This document shows positions 6,727 through 13,010 of a DNA stretch of 20,193 nucleotides, in pieces (within the stretch, counting starts at the first letter, position 1; each line of letters starts with the position of its first letter). This stretch comes from a virus. The stretch spans positions 1 through 20,193 of IMG/VR virus record IMGVR_UViG_3300035670_001489. The stretch is one strand, 5' to 3'. A program made the translations under genes and the position numbers. The notes under the pieces were generated by a model. It ran no database searches. It was not told where the DNA came from and was given only the letters and a program-made list of their open reading frames with translations.

Positions 6727-7479
6727 ATGAACAAGAATGTTTCTATTGTTGTTATAGACACAAGACCCTATCGAAAAATCGCTCAGGATAACTGGGGCCT
6801 TTCCAATGAGCAAATGAAAGGAATGCATGTTCATCACCGCATTCCCGTCAGTAAGGGTGGGACTAATGACCCTACTAACCTATACGTCTGTTCTCCCTCA
6901 TTTCACCGCTGGGTTTGGCATGGTGGTGAAATATGGGTTGAATGGGCAAACGAGGGAGCCAAAAGAGCGCACGCTAAGAGAGATGAATTAGGTAGGAGCA
7001 TTAATGGTATTAAAAATGCGGAAAGGTTAAATCTAGAAAAGGATGAGTTTGGCAGAAGTGTTAATGCTATTAAAGCATCTAGAAAAGCGCATGAAAAGAG
7101 AGATGAACTTGGTAAGAGCATAAATGCTCGTAGAGCCTCTCAAAAGGCTCATCAAGAAAAGGATGAGTTTGGTAGAAGTATCGTAGGCGTAAGGAACGGA
7201 GAAAGACTTCACAGGGAAAAGGATGATCAAGGAAAAAGCGTTGTTGCCATGAGATCCCATGCGGAAAAAGACGAGTTTGGAAGGAGTGTTCTAGCTGTTG
7301 AAAATGCTAAAAAGGTTCATGCGGAGAGAGATGAATTTGGAAGAAGTCTTCATGCAATGAAAAACAACAGCCAAATTTGGGAGTCAACGATAGATGGCTT
7401 TCGTAGTAATGCAGGAGGAGTTGCCACCCACAACAAAGCCAAAGGGTGGGACCCTAATGCGAGAGTAAAGATAAGTTAA
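6727..7479 (+). CDS. HNH homing endonuclease with seven KDEFGRS-type repeats
   Basis: A 250-residue protein. The HNH nuclease motif lies at residues 33-65: MHVHHRIPVSKGGTNDPTNL followed by YVCSPSFH, with H36/H37, N51 and H60 as likely catalytic and metal residues. Residues 84-217 hold seven imperfect repeats beginning (E/K)(K/R)D-(E/D)-x-G-(R/K)-S at 84, 104, 124, 144, 164, 180 and 200. The period is 20 residues, except the fifth repeat, which is 16. Such repeats follow HNH domains in phage and cyanobacterial homing endonucleases and probably contact DNA in tandem. The gene is more AT-rich than its neighbours and stands alone between two modification genes, as expected for a mobile free-standing endonuclease. 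Confidence 0.88.
   Translation: MNKNVSIVVIDTRPYRKIAQDNWGLSNEQMKGMHVHHRIPVSKGGTNDPTNLYVCSPSFHRWVWHGGEIWVEWANEGAKRAHAKRDELGRSINGIKNAERLNLEKDEFGRSVNAIKASRKAHEKRDELGKSINARRASQKAHQEKDEFGRSIVGVRNGERLHREKDDQGKSVVAMRSHAEKDEFGRSVLAVENAKKVHAERDEFGRSLHAMKNNSQIWESTIDGFRSNAGGVATHNKAKGWDPNARVKIS
6976..7362 (+). repeat. Seven coding tandem repeats (60-base period) in the HNH gene
   Basis: Codons for the KDEFGRS-type units recur every 60 bases (48 for the fifth), with variants of 'aaggatgagtttggnagaagt' spread over the array. This is a protein-level repeat; the DNA copies have diverged. Confidence 0.75.
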
Positions 7480-7539
7480 GAAACAATCGTTTACTATTTA
7501 GGGGTCAATGTTATATTCAGGTTACATTCTGAGTATAGC

Positions 7540-8808
7540 ATGGCCCTCTCTTTGCTGGAACGTCCTGAAATTTCCTCACCATATACCGATTGGCGTCTCC
7601 CTAAGAATCGCATTGAAGCTTTTTCCCGAGTGGCTCACGTTCGAGCTGTGGAGGGAGACACAGATCATTATCACTGTGCCCAAGTCATTTGCGATCTGAT
7701 GAACTTGTCAGACGAGGAAAAGGCTCTGTATTGTCTTTTCTTTGGTCAAAGTTATCGTAATCATTGGGCAATGATTGCGTTGCAGCTTGACCTTTACGGG
7801 ATGGGTCAAGAGCAATTGCAATCCTGGTCAGATGAAAACTGGATGCGTTTTAAGTTTGGTAATGACTCTAAGTGGAATGTGCGAAGGTTTCCGCATTTTG
7901 TTAAATCGCTGAAAGAAGTTGTCGGCTCCGGCAGCATTTATCAGCATTTTTATGCTGCTGCTCATGTTGGCAACACAAAAGAGAATTATTACTCTCTGAT
8001 TAGTGCCCTTGAGCAGGTTCATAGTCTAGGTAGAATGTGCTCGTGGTTGGCTGCACAAACTTTTTACGAACTTTTTAATTGGGATATTGATTACCACGAT
8101 CTGCAGCTATACCGAGAGGGCACTTGGAGCCAATATGATTCTTTATGCTATCTCTTCGATCGCCTTGATATTGCCAGAAAACAGAAGCTGCCCAACGGTA
8201 AGGTGCTAAAGTATAATCCAACTAGGAAAGACAAGGAGGTCATGTCAGAAAAGACCGTTATATTGATGAAGGAAGTAAACAAACGTCTTCCCTTCCATGC
8301 TGACATTTACTCTATTGAAAGCGTTTTGTGTGAATATCGGAAAACTAGCTATGGCCCTAAAATCAAAGAATTCACTTTCTGGACCTCAACAGAATTGGTA
8401 GAGCAGTTTACAGAGCTGAAAGCAGCTTGGGCTGACTATAAAGGCCCTGGCAAAGTAGACTGGACCCCGTACATCTCAGGGTTTATGACTAAAGGCTCGA
8501 ATCTGGTTGACAATTACGGCTATGACCGTTCTTATTTTGATGTAATGGTAAAATATGGCCTCAATCTCAACACCCACTATATTTACACAGACGAGCCCGA
8601 CGCTCACGCTCTTCTTAACCTGCCAAAACGAGCGCCCCAGGGTTTAGGCGAAATGCAGAAGATCTGGGATAGCCGCTTCACGGCTAAAGAGCAACAGGCC
8701 CTGAGAGAGAAGCACAACCCGGTTCGCTATTTGAAATTTAAAGACCGCAACCACCCAGCCTGGAAGCTGCTGAACGTGGACTACGCGTATGCCAAGGGCT
8801 TTGTCTGA
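7540..8808 (+). CDS. Alpha-glutamyl/putrescinyl-thymine pyrophosphorylase-like DNA transferase (ADDT/AADT type)
   Basis: A 422-residue helical protein. Its N-terminal 210 residues have the pattern I recognise from the glycosylase-like amino acid:DNA transferase superfamily in thymine-hypermodifying phages: YTDWRLPKNRIEAFSRV (15-31), DHYHCAQVICDLMNLSDEEK (42-61), a Y-x-L-F-F-G-Q-S-Y segment (64-72), the Y134-x-x-F helix and HSLGRMCSWLAAQTFYELF (161-179). In that family these enzymes displace the (pyro)phosphate of 5-phosphomethyl-dU in DNA with an amine or other nucleophile. The neighbours (base dioxygenase upstream, kinase downstream) fit this role. The assignment is from pattern memory, not alignment. 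The start at 7540 lacks a strong SD; the C-terminal 200 residues are unassigned. Confidence 0.7.
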   Translation: MALSLLERPEISSPYTDWRLPKNRIEAFSRVAHVRAVEGDTDHYHCAQVICDLMNLSDEEKALYCLFFGQSYRNHWAMIALQLDLYGMGQEQLQSWSDENWMRFKFGNDSKWNVRRFPHFVKSLKEVVGSGSIYQHFYAAAHVGNTKENYYSLISALEQVHSLGRMCSWLAAQTFYELFNWDIDYHDLQLYREGTWSQYDSLCYLFDRLDIARKQKLPNGKVLKYNPTRKDKEVMSEKTVILMKEVNKRLPFHADIYSIESVLCEYRKTSYGPKIKEFTFWTSTELVEQFTELKAAWADYKGPGKVDWTPYISGFMTKGSNLVDNYGYDRSYFDVMVKYGLNLNTHYIYTDEPDAHALLNLPKRAPQGLGEMQKIWDSRFTAKEQQALREKHNPVRYLKFKDRNHPAWKLLNVDYAYAKGFV

Positions 8809-8812
8809 GTCG

Positions 8813-8839
8813 TTTACGAGCTTGCCAGCAAGCTATAGT
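8813..8839 (+). promoter_or_regulatory. Putative promoter for the inositol synthase operon
   Basis: TTTACG at 8813-8818, a 15-base spacer, TATAGT at 8834-8839, then GAG-TTCA, the initiator-like motif seen at many promoters here. The spacer holds a perfect inverted repeat, AGCTTGC-CA-GCAAGCT (8819-8834), that overlaps the first base of the -10. The short spacer makes it suboptimal, so an operator or activator role for the repeat is possible. Confidence 0.5.
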
Positions 8840-8845
8840 GAGTTC

Positions 8846-8879
8846 ACGGTCCTACGACCCTCAATCAACGACCGTTTTC
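8846..8879 (+). terminator. Leader hairpin before the inositol synthase gene, attenuator-like
   Basis: ACGGTC (8846-8851) and GACCGT (8870-8875) can pair around an 18-base loop and are followed by TTTTC. If the promoter at 8834 is real, this hairpin begins almost at +1 and could be a leader structure or attenuator; otherwise it terminates upstream transcription. Confidence 0.35.
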
Positions 8880-8903
8880 ATTAAACTGACATACTGAGGC
8901 CCA

Positions 8904-10049
8904 ATGTCTAAGAAGATTCGCGTTGCCGTTGCTGGTGTCGGCAACTGCCTGTCCGCCCTTTACCAGGGTGTGCAATTCTATAAGGATCATGATGAGGATA
9001 ATATTCCCGGTGTGATGTTTGCTCGCATCGGCGGTTACCATCCCGCTGACATCGAGTTTGTTGCTGCTTTTGACGTTGATCGTCGTAAAGTTGGGCGTCC
9101 GTTGGGCGAAGCAATCTTCGCCGCCCCTAACTGCGCCCGTGTGTTTTGTCCTGATGTGCCAGCAGGGCCGATTGTTCAGATGGGTCCGGTGTTTGATGGC
9201 GTAAGCCAGCATATGCTCGAGTACCCTGAGCGTTACGGTTTCCGCATCTCGAATGCGGAGCCTGTGGACGTTGTTGAAGTGCTTCGAGAATCGAAGGCTG
9301 ACATCCTCATTAACTACTGTCCGGTGGGTAGCCAGATTGCCACTGAGTACTATGCAGAATGCTGCCTGAAAGCTGGCGTGGCTTTCCTCAATTGTATCCC
9401 GGTGTTTATTGCCAGCGATCCAATCTGGGAACAGAAGTTTATTGATGCGGGCTTGCCGATTGTGGGTGACGATATGCGTTCCCAAGTCGGTGCTTCGGTT
9501 ATGAGCCAGGTGCTGCAAGAACTTGCTTTTGATCGTGGTGCCGTTGTTAAATACCACCAACAACTCAACATCGGAGGAAACACCGATTTCGCGACAATGA
9601 TGAATCAAGACCGACTCTCATCGAAGAAGAAGTCGAAAGAGAATGTGATCCGTGCTCAAAACGATATCCGTGGTATCCCCGTCGATGATGAAGCCCTGTT
9701 TGCTGGGCCCAGCACCTTTATCCCTTATCTGAAGGACAACAAGGTAGCCTACTTTAAGATTGAGCTTGAGGGCTTTGGTGGTGCACCCATTGAAATTGAC
9801 GCCAAGCTATCGGTGCAGGACTCTGAGAACTCGGCAGGGGTAGTGATTGATGCGATTCGCTACCTGAAGGTGGCACGGGAAGAGGGTATCGTGGGTGCTT
9901 TGCGCGGTCCCAGCTGCTGGACACAGAAGACTCCCCCTCAGCAGATGATGTATGCTGATGCCAAGGCAGAGTGCGAGGCTTTTGCGGTCCGCAACCTGGG
10001 AGCGCTCAAGGCTCAGAATACTTTCTCAACTGGCCAGGTGACTGTCTGA
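8904..10049 (+). CDS. ino1: Myo-inositol-1-phosphate synthase (inositol-3-phosphate synthase)
   Basis: A 381-residue, full-length enzyme that converts glucose-6-phosphate to inositol-phosphate using NAD+. It aligns by eye along its length with the actinobacterial/archaeal-type synthase (e.g. mycobacterial Ino1): NAD motif VAGVGNCLSALYQG (9-22), FVAAFDVDRRKVG (52-64), SNAEPVDVV (116-124), NYCPVGSQ (137-144), IASDPIWEQKF (169-179), GDDMRSQVG (188-196), NIGGNTDF (222-229) and the lysine cluster SSKKKSK (239-245). All expected catalytic regions are present, so it is probably active. GAGG precedes the ATG. Synthase genes are uncommon in phages; the flanking transferase, HAD and kinase genes suggest supply of an inositol compound for DNA modification. 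Confidence 0.96.
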   Translation: MSKKIRVAVAGVGNCLSALYQGVQFYKDHDEDNIPGVMFARIGGYHPADIEFVAAFDVDRRKVGRPLGEAIFAAPNCARVFCPDVPAGPIVQMGPVFDGVSQHMLEYPERYGFRISNAEPVDVVEVLRESKADILINYCPVGSQIATEYYAECCLKAGVAFLNCIPVFIASDPIWEQKFIDAGLPIVGDDMRSQVGASVMSQVLQELAFDRGAVVKYHQQLNIGGNTDFATMMNQDRLSSKKKSKENVIRAQNDIRGIPVDDEALFAGPSTFIPYLKDNKVAYFKIELEGFGGAPIEIDAKLSVQDSENSAGVVIDAIRYLKVAREEGIVGALRGPSCWTQKTPPQQMMYADAKAECEAFAVRNLGALKAQNTFSTGQVTV

Positions 10050-10079
10050 TCCGTGTATATTCCCCTTTGGGCTTTCTTT

Positions 10080-10442
10080 ATGGAACCAATAAATTGTTTT
10101 GATTTCGACGGCGTAATTTACTACGGCAAAGACTCTCCTGGTGTCTTCCCTGGGCCCAACGACATTATCATCACTGGCCGTTCTTTTGAAGAACGAGACA
10201 AGACGGTCGCCTGGTGTGAGAAGTTCGGTATTCACAACCAAATTTACTTTAGCCAGGTGCCTGAGCACCTGAAGACTCGAGAAATTTCTGGCTACCATAA
10301 AGCCCTCACTCTACGGGAACTCCTCAAGACTCACCGCATCGAGAAATTCTTTGAGGATGACGAAAGGCAGAAGGAAATTATTGAGGCTTTGGTTCCAGAA
10401 GTTAAGGTAGTTCACCTCGTTCACTCACTCACTCGCAAATGA
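10080..10442 (+). CDS. Small HAD-superfamily phosphatase
   Basis: A 120-residue HAD-like hydrolase. Motif I is CFDFDGVI (nucleophile D8, acid D10), motif II IITGRS (about 29-34), and an acidic FFEDDERQ near residues 90-97 serves as the metal-binding motif IV. It has no large cap domain. A GTG at 10053 would add nine residues; the ATG at 10080 puts the nucleophile at the usual distance from the N-terminus. It lies 30 bases after the inositol synthase and overlaps the kinase by ATGA. It could remove phosphate from inositol-3-phosphate or from a (deoxy)nucleotide; the first is inferred only from context. Confidence 0.82.
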   Translation: MEPINCFDFDGVIYYGKDSPGVFPGPNDIIITGRSFEERDKTVAWCEKFGIHNQIYFSQVPEHLKTREISGYHKALTLRELLKTHRIEKFFEDDERQKEIIEALVPEVKVVHLVHSLTRK

Positions 10443-10936
10443 AAATCGTTGGTCTCTGCGGCGAGCCCGCATCTGGCAAAAGCACCATCATGCGTGCTTT
10501 CATCTCCAACCTCAAGGACACAGGCACCGTGAAGAAAGAAGGGTTGGTGGTCTACACAGAATACCCAGAGGAAAAGGTCTTCGTTGCGGGCATCTACGAT
10601 GATGCCGTCTTTAGCGGAACCGACCGCACCGCAAAATCTTGTGGTCCCAAGTACCGCGAGTGGCTCGATGCGAAGAATGCCGATCCTGCCTACGATGACT
10701 GGGAGTTCTATTGGGAGGGCGAACGCTTCTCCAACAGCAAATTCTTCGACTTTTTCTACGACCAGTGCCCTCACGTTACTACGTATTTCCTGGAGGCTGA
10801 CCCTCAGCTGCTGGACGAGCGCAATGCGAGTCGAAGCAACCAAAATCCCTCGTGGCGCAAGGGTATGGCGACGCGGATGCGTAACCTGCGGGAAGGCTAC
10901 CCAGTTAAAGTAGTGCAGCAGGGTTTCACCCTGTGA
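10439..10936 (+). CDS. P-loop kinase resembling 5-hydroxymethyl-dU DNA kinase
   Basis: A 165-residue P-loop kinase with Walker A GEPASGKST (8-16). It also has GIYDDAVFSGTDR (51-63), EGERFSN (93-99) and a C-terminal R/N-rich lid (ERNASRSNQNPSWR). The G-x-Y...F-(S/G)-G-T-D-R and EG-(D/E)-R-x-x-N elements are ones I associate with phage kinases that phosphorylate 5-hydroxymethyl-2'-deoxyuridine in DNA ahead of hypermodification. A general nucleotide kinase is the alternative. It is translationally coupled to the HAD gene and is the last gene of the modification operon, followed by a terminator-like hairpin. Confidence 0.72.
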   Translation: MKIVGLCGEPASGKSTIMRAFISNLKDTGTVKKEGLVVYTEYPEEKVFVAGIYDDAVFSGTDRTAKSCGPKYREWLDAKNADPAYDDWEFYWEGERFSNSKFFDFFYDQCPHVTTYFLEADPQLLDERNASRSNQNPSWRKGMATRMRNLREGYPVKVVQQGFTL

Positions 10937-10940
10937 GTGC

Positions 10941-10963
10941 GGTAGGGCGGTTAACCCTACCTT
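10941..10963 (+). terminator. Terminator-like hairpin at end of the modification operon
   Basis: GGTAGGG (10941-10947) and CCCTACC (10955-10961) form a perfect 7-bp stem with loop CGGTTAA, followed by a pyrimidine-rich stretch but no solid T-run. It begins 4 bases after the kinase stop codon. Bases 10943-10963 repeat 2110-2130 exactly. Confidence 0.6.
10943..10963 (+). repeat. 21-base repeat, copy 2 (intergenic)
   Basis: Identical to 2110-2130. A 13-base core, AGGGCGGTTAACC, recurs a third time in inverted orientation at 12740-12752. Confidence 0.7.
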
Positions 10964-10985
10964 CCGCCTCCTTTCATTCCTCCCG

Positions 10986-11038
10986 CCGATGAGGCATACT
11001 TAATTCATCGGGGGCGGCGGTTCGCCTCTCACCCCCGA
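10986..11038 (+). promoter_or_regulatory. Putative promoter and structured leader upstream of the 158-residue gene
   Basis: CATACT at 10995-11000 followed by TAA-TTCA fits the local -10 plus initiator pattern; no good -35 is seen. The -10 lies inside an inverted repeat, CCGATGA (10986-10992) and TCATCGG (11005-11011). Just downstream TCGGGGG (11008-11014) pairs with CCCCCGA (11032-11038), with GGCG-GTT-CGCC inside, giving a strong leader hairpin that may protect the mRNA 5' end. Confidence 0.45.
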
Positions 11039-11062
11039 CCCAACTCAACTGGTTAAACTACC

Positions 11063-11539
11063 ATGACCATCCCTTCCCTCAACGCTCAGTCCCAGGCCGC
11101 CAAGCTGTTCTCCAAAAAGTCCAAGGCTGCTCGCTTGTTTGCTGCGAAGCGCACTTACGACATCGGTCTGATCCAGCGCATTACCTTCCACTGCAACGGC
11201 AATCAGAATGAGCCTTTCCGCAAGATTGACCTTTTCGTTGAGCATAACAATGCGAAGGAACTGTGCGAGGTTGGTCTGATGTCCGAAGCTGCTGCTTATC
11301 TGCAGCAGATGGACGGTCGTGATCGTCAGCTTTGTCACCTGCACTCCCTGGCTTGTGCTGCTTCTTATCCTGGTGGTCGCATTAACAATGTTTCCAACTT
11401 GATTGTGCTGCTGCGTGAGACCAATCAAATTATCGGGCGTCGTTGCATTTCCCGAGTGAATGCGGAAACCCTGGACCGTATGGTGTATGCCGGCAACTAT
11501 CTGGCTGCCCGCCTGTTTGCCAACCGCGTCTGCTACTGA
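11063..11539 (+). CDS. Hypothetical phage protein (158 aa), basic N-terminus
   Basis: A 158-residue protein with a Lys/Ser/Ala-rich N-terminus (QAAKLFSKKSKAARLFAAKR) and a mixed, probably alpha-helical body with five Cys. Not recognised. It has its own promoter-like sequence, a structured leader and a strong Rho-independent terminator, so it is a single-gene transcription unit. The codons look well biased, consistent with high expression. No SD precedes the ATG; the leader ends ACTACC. Confidence 0.72.
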   Translation: MTIPSLNAQSQAAKLFSKKSKAARLFAAKRTYDIGLIQRITFHCNGNQNEPFRKIDLFVEHNNAKELCEVGLMSEAAAYLQQMDGRDRQLCHLHSLACAASYPGGRINNVSNLIVLLRETNQIIGRRCISRVNAETLDRMVYAGNYLAARLFANRVCY

Positions 11540-11559
11540 TTGCTGGCTGAGTGCTTTGC

Positions 11560-11590
11560 GGGGGCCCTTGGCCCCCTTTCTTTGTTCTTT
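11560..11590 (+). terminator. Rho-independent terminator
   Basis: GGGGGCC (11560-11566), loop CTT, GGCCCCC (11570-11576): a perfect 7-bp GC stem followed by TTTCTTTGTTCTTT. It closes the 158-residue gene's unit. Confidence 0.88.
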
Positions 11591-11602
11591 CGCTTGACTG
11601 CA

Positions 11603-11782
11603 ATGTTTGAGCTTTACGAGACAGACGAATATGGCGTTTCCTATGTGGCCGAAGCCTACGATTCGATTGAGGAGGCCAAGGCAATGTTGGAGACTGCCCT
11701 GGATTATGCGGAAACGACCGAGCAAGCTTTCCGGATCCGTGGTTTCCTGCAGCAGGTTTACACCGAGTTGACCTGCGGTTAA
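11603..11782 (+). CDS. Small acidic hypothetical protein (59 aa)
   Basis: A 59-residue acidic protein (MFELYETDEYGVSYVAEAYD...), a beta-strand N-terminus then two helices. The ATG at 11603 follows the terminator; a longer in-frame reading from 11540 would translate through the terminator stem and is rejected. A TTTACA-N17-TAAAAT promoter for the next unit lies within its last codons. Function unknown. Confidence 0.68.
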   Translation: MFELYETDEYGVSYVAEAYDSIEEAKAMLETALDYAETTEQAFRIRGFLQQVYTELTCG

Positions 11783-11785
11783 AAT
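11757..11785 (+). promoter_or_regulatory. Sigma-70-like promoter, TTTACA-N17-TAAAAT
   Basis: TTTACA at 11757-11762, 17-base spacer, TAAAAT at 11780-11785. The -35 lies in the end of the upstream gene and the -10 straddles its stop codon. ACT-GTCA follows, close to the local TTCA initiator. It drives the 11809-12706 group. Confidence 0.65.
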
Positions 11786-11808
11786 ACTGTCAACCACTGA
11801 GAAACAAC

Positions 11809-12084
11809 ATGGCAACCAAAACCAAAAGGCCGACCGCCTTGCAGCTTTACAGGCAATTGCAGAAAGTGCGGCAGTTGCAAGACAAAGTGCGGCAGGAACA
11901 ACGTAAGATGAGTGGGATGGCAGCTCAAGCCCGTGAGTTGTTTCATAGCCCAGAGAAGGTTATTATTGATGGTGTCATCTATGAGGTGAGTACTGTGGGC
12001 GGTAATTACCAGTGGACTTGGGACAATGGAGTAATTGTCAAGGAAGTTGGCACTGTGGAAGAATTTGCGGGGTTGATTAAATGA
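11809..12084 (+). CDS. Hypothetical protein with N-terminal coiled-coil-like helix (91 aa)
   Basis: A 91-residue protein. Residues 10-45 are rich in Leu, Gln, Lys and Arg with heptad-like spacing (LQLYRQLQKVRQLQDKVRQ...), suggesting a coiled coil. A small beta-rich C-terminus follows (VIIDGVIYEVSTVGGNYQWT). It overlaps the next gene by ATGA. Not recognised. Confidence 0.72.
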   Translation: MATKTKRPTALQLYRQLQKVRQLQDKVRQEQRKMSGMAAQARELFHSPEKVIIDGVIYEVSTVGGNYQWTWDNGVIVKEVGTVEEFAGLIK

Positions 12085-12380
12085 GTGCGGTTGAGGAAAT
12101 CGATCTCGTAGTTTCTGAGATTCCGGCTTGTAGAAACTGCCAGCATTGTCGTTTGATACCCGGTCTTTTTCACGTTTGTGAGAAACACTGTGTTGAAGAA
12201 CTGGATTACATCAACGGCAAGGTATACGCATTAGATCTAATTTGCACAGAGGTCCGGAAGGACTCACGTTTGTGTGGCCGGGGCGGTAAAGATTTTGTTG
12301 CCAGGGAAAAACCAGTAGATGAGGATAAGCCTGGGTCTACCTGGTGGCACTTTAAACAAATGCTAAAGGAATTGTTCTAA
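12081..12380 (+). CDS. Small zinc-binding phage protein (99 aa)
   Basis: A 99-residue protein with the cysteine pattern C17-x2-C20-x2-C23, C33-x3-C37, C55 and CG at 65-66 with an Arg at 59. This matches a small zinc-finger-like protein widespread in phages ('C..C.hC......C....... ..C...R.....CG..G..F'). Such proteins are usually unannotated; a zinc ribbon is the likely fold. It is coupled on both sides (ATGA upstream, TAATG downstream). Confidence 0.75.
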   Translation: MSAVEEIDLVVSEIPACRNCQHCRLIPGLFHVCEKHCVEELDYINGKVYALDLICTEVRKDSRLCGRGGKDFVAREKPVDEDKPGSTWWHFKQMLKELF

Positions 12381-12706
12381 TGACTTACAAGTGTCCTCGT
12401 TGTTCTACCAGAGTTAAAGACTGGTCTGGTGATGACGCTAAATGTGGATTTGATGAGTATGGAAACTTCCTTGAACACAACTGGAACTGTGCAACTCTCA
12501 ATGCTCTCCGTGAGATGGATGGAAAAGAAACTTGGTGTGATAACAATTATGTGAAAGTTGTAAGTTGTTGTGATGTTGGATTTGGTATTCTGACTTGGTA
12601 TAAACAACGTGGGCAAACTGATGACTTCCGTGATGGTTATTTTGATAGAGGAACTCTACGGTATGCACAAGAATTACTGGGAGACGAGGAGCCGGCGTGG
12701 TTATAG
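12380..12706 (+). CDS. Hypothetical protein with N-terminal CxxC zinc motif (108 aa)
   Basis: A 108-residue protein starting MTYKCPRCSTRVKDW, with C5-x2-C8, C22, H33 and C37 possibly completing a zinc site; more Cys at 53, 63 and 64. It ends acidic (LLGDEEPAWL). Its DNA is clearly more AT-rich than the flanking genes, hinting at separate origin. It starts in a TAATG overlap with the preceding zinc-binding gene. Function unknown. Confidence 0.72.
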   Translation: MTYKCPRCSTRVKDWSGDDAKCGFDEYGNFLEHNWNCATLNALREMDGKETWCDNNYVKVVSCCDVGFGILTWYKQRGQTDDFRDGYFDRGTLRYAQELLGDEEPAWL

Positions 12707-12738
12707 GAGTGGGGGAAGATTGATTTGAGCTCATTAGA

Positions 12739-12752
12739 CGGTTAACCGCCCT
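12739..12752. repeat. Third copy of the AGGGCGGTTAACC motif (inverted) with CGGTTAACCG palindrome
   Basis: GGTTAACCGCCCT at 12740-12752 is the reverse complement of the 13-base core found at 2111 and 10944. Together with the base at 12739 it forms the 10-base palindrome CGGTTAACCG (12739-12748). It lies upstream of the TATACT at 12773. Confidence 0.6.
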
Positions 12753-12778
12753 GGTTTCCTTCTGAAAACCGCTATACT
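12753..12778 (+). promoter_or_regulatory. Putative -10 region with inverted repeat, upstream of the secreted protein gene
   Basis: TATACT at 12773-12778 followed by TAC-CTCA resembles the local promoters, but no acceptable -35 is found. GGTTT (12753-12757) and AAACC (12766-12770) form an inverted repeat immediately upstream. Confidence 0.45.
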
Positions 12779-12804
12779 TACCTCAGCTTTCCGCTGAAGC
12801 CACC

Positions 12805-13005
12805 ATGTTTCTAAGACTTTCCACCTGTTGTGTGCTGTTAGGGTATATGAGTACTTTGCCAGCGCAAGCCGAAGTTACCTCAATCAATGTGAACAAAGCC
12901 TGCGCGTCCATTGTCGGGATCTCTTATGCCTCCGACAACTTTACAGACGAAGAATGGCAGCGGTTTCAGCAATGCCGTTCCTATTTGAACCAATTCGCAG
13001 AGTGA
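12805..13005 (+). CDS. Small secreted (signal-peptide) protein (66 aa)
   Basis: A 66-residue protein with a classic Sec signal peptide: MFLRL, a hydrophobic core (STCCVLLGYMSTLP) and an AQA cleavage site before E23. The mature part is about 44 residues with two Cys (near 33 and 57) that could form a disulfide in the periplasm. Leader peptides are uncommon on phage proteins and suggest a role in the envelope, such as superinfection exclusion or lysis. No family recognised. It has its own -10-like sequence. Confidence 0.7.
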   Translation: MFLRLSTCCVLLGYMSTLPAQAEVTSINVNKACASIVGISYASDNFTDEEWQRFQQCRSYLNQFAE

Positions 13006-13010
13006 TTGCC

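Noticed and set aside
6976-7362. CRISPR-like repeat array
   Set aside because: The repeats are coding, have a 60-base protein period, diverge in sequence and have no unique spacers.
7508-7699. 63-aa frame overlapping the start of the transferase gene
   Set aside because: It overlaps the start of the much longer 422-residue gene, which has family-like motifs in its own frame.
8865-9608. Long reverse-strand open frame (247 aa) opposite the inositol synthase
   Set aside because: It lies antisense to a clearly conserved gene and shows no recognisable motif or start signal; it is a shadow of codon bias.
8904-10049. Host-derived insertion (prophage boundary) because of the metabolic gene
   Set aside because: Phage-type genes surround it on the same strand with coupled starts, and no integrase, att site or tRNA is seen.
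11045-11815. Reverse-strand open frame of 256 aa
   Set aside because: It crosses a strong + strand terminator and two genes with leader signals; no family resemblance.
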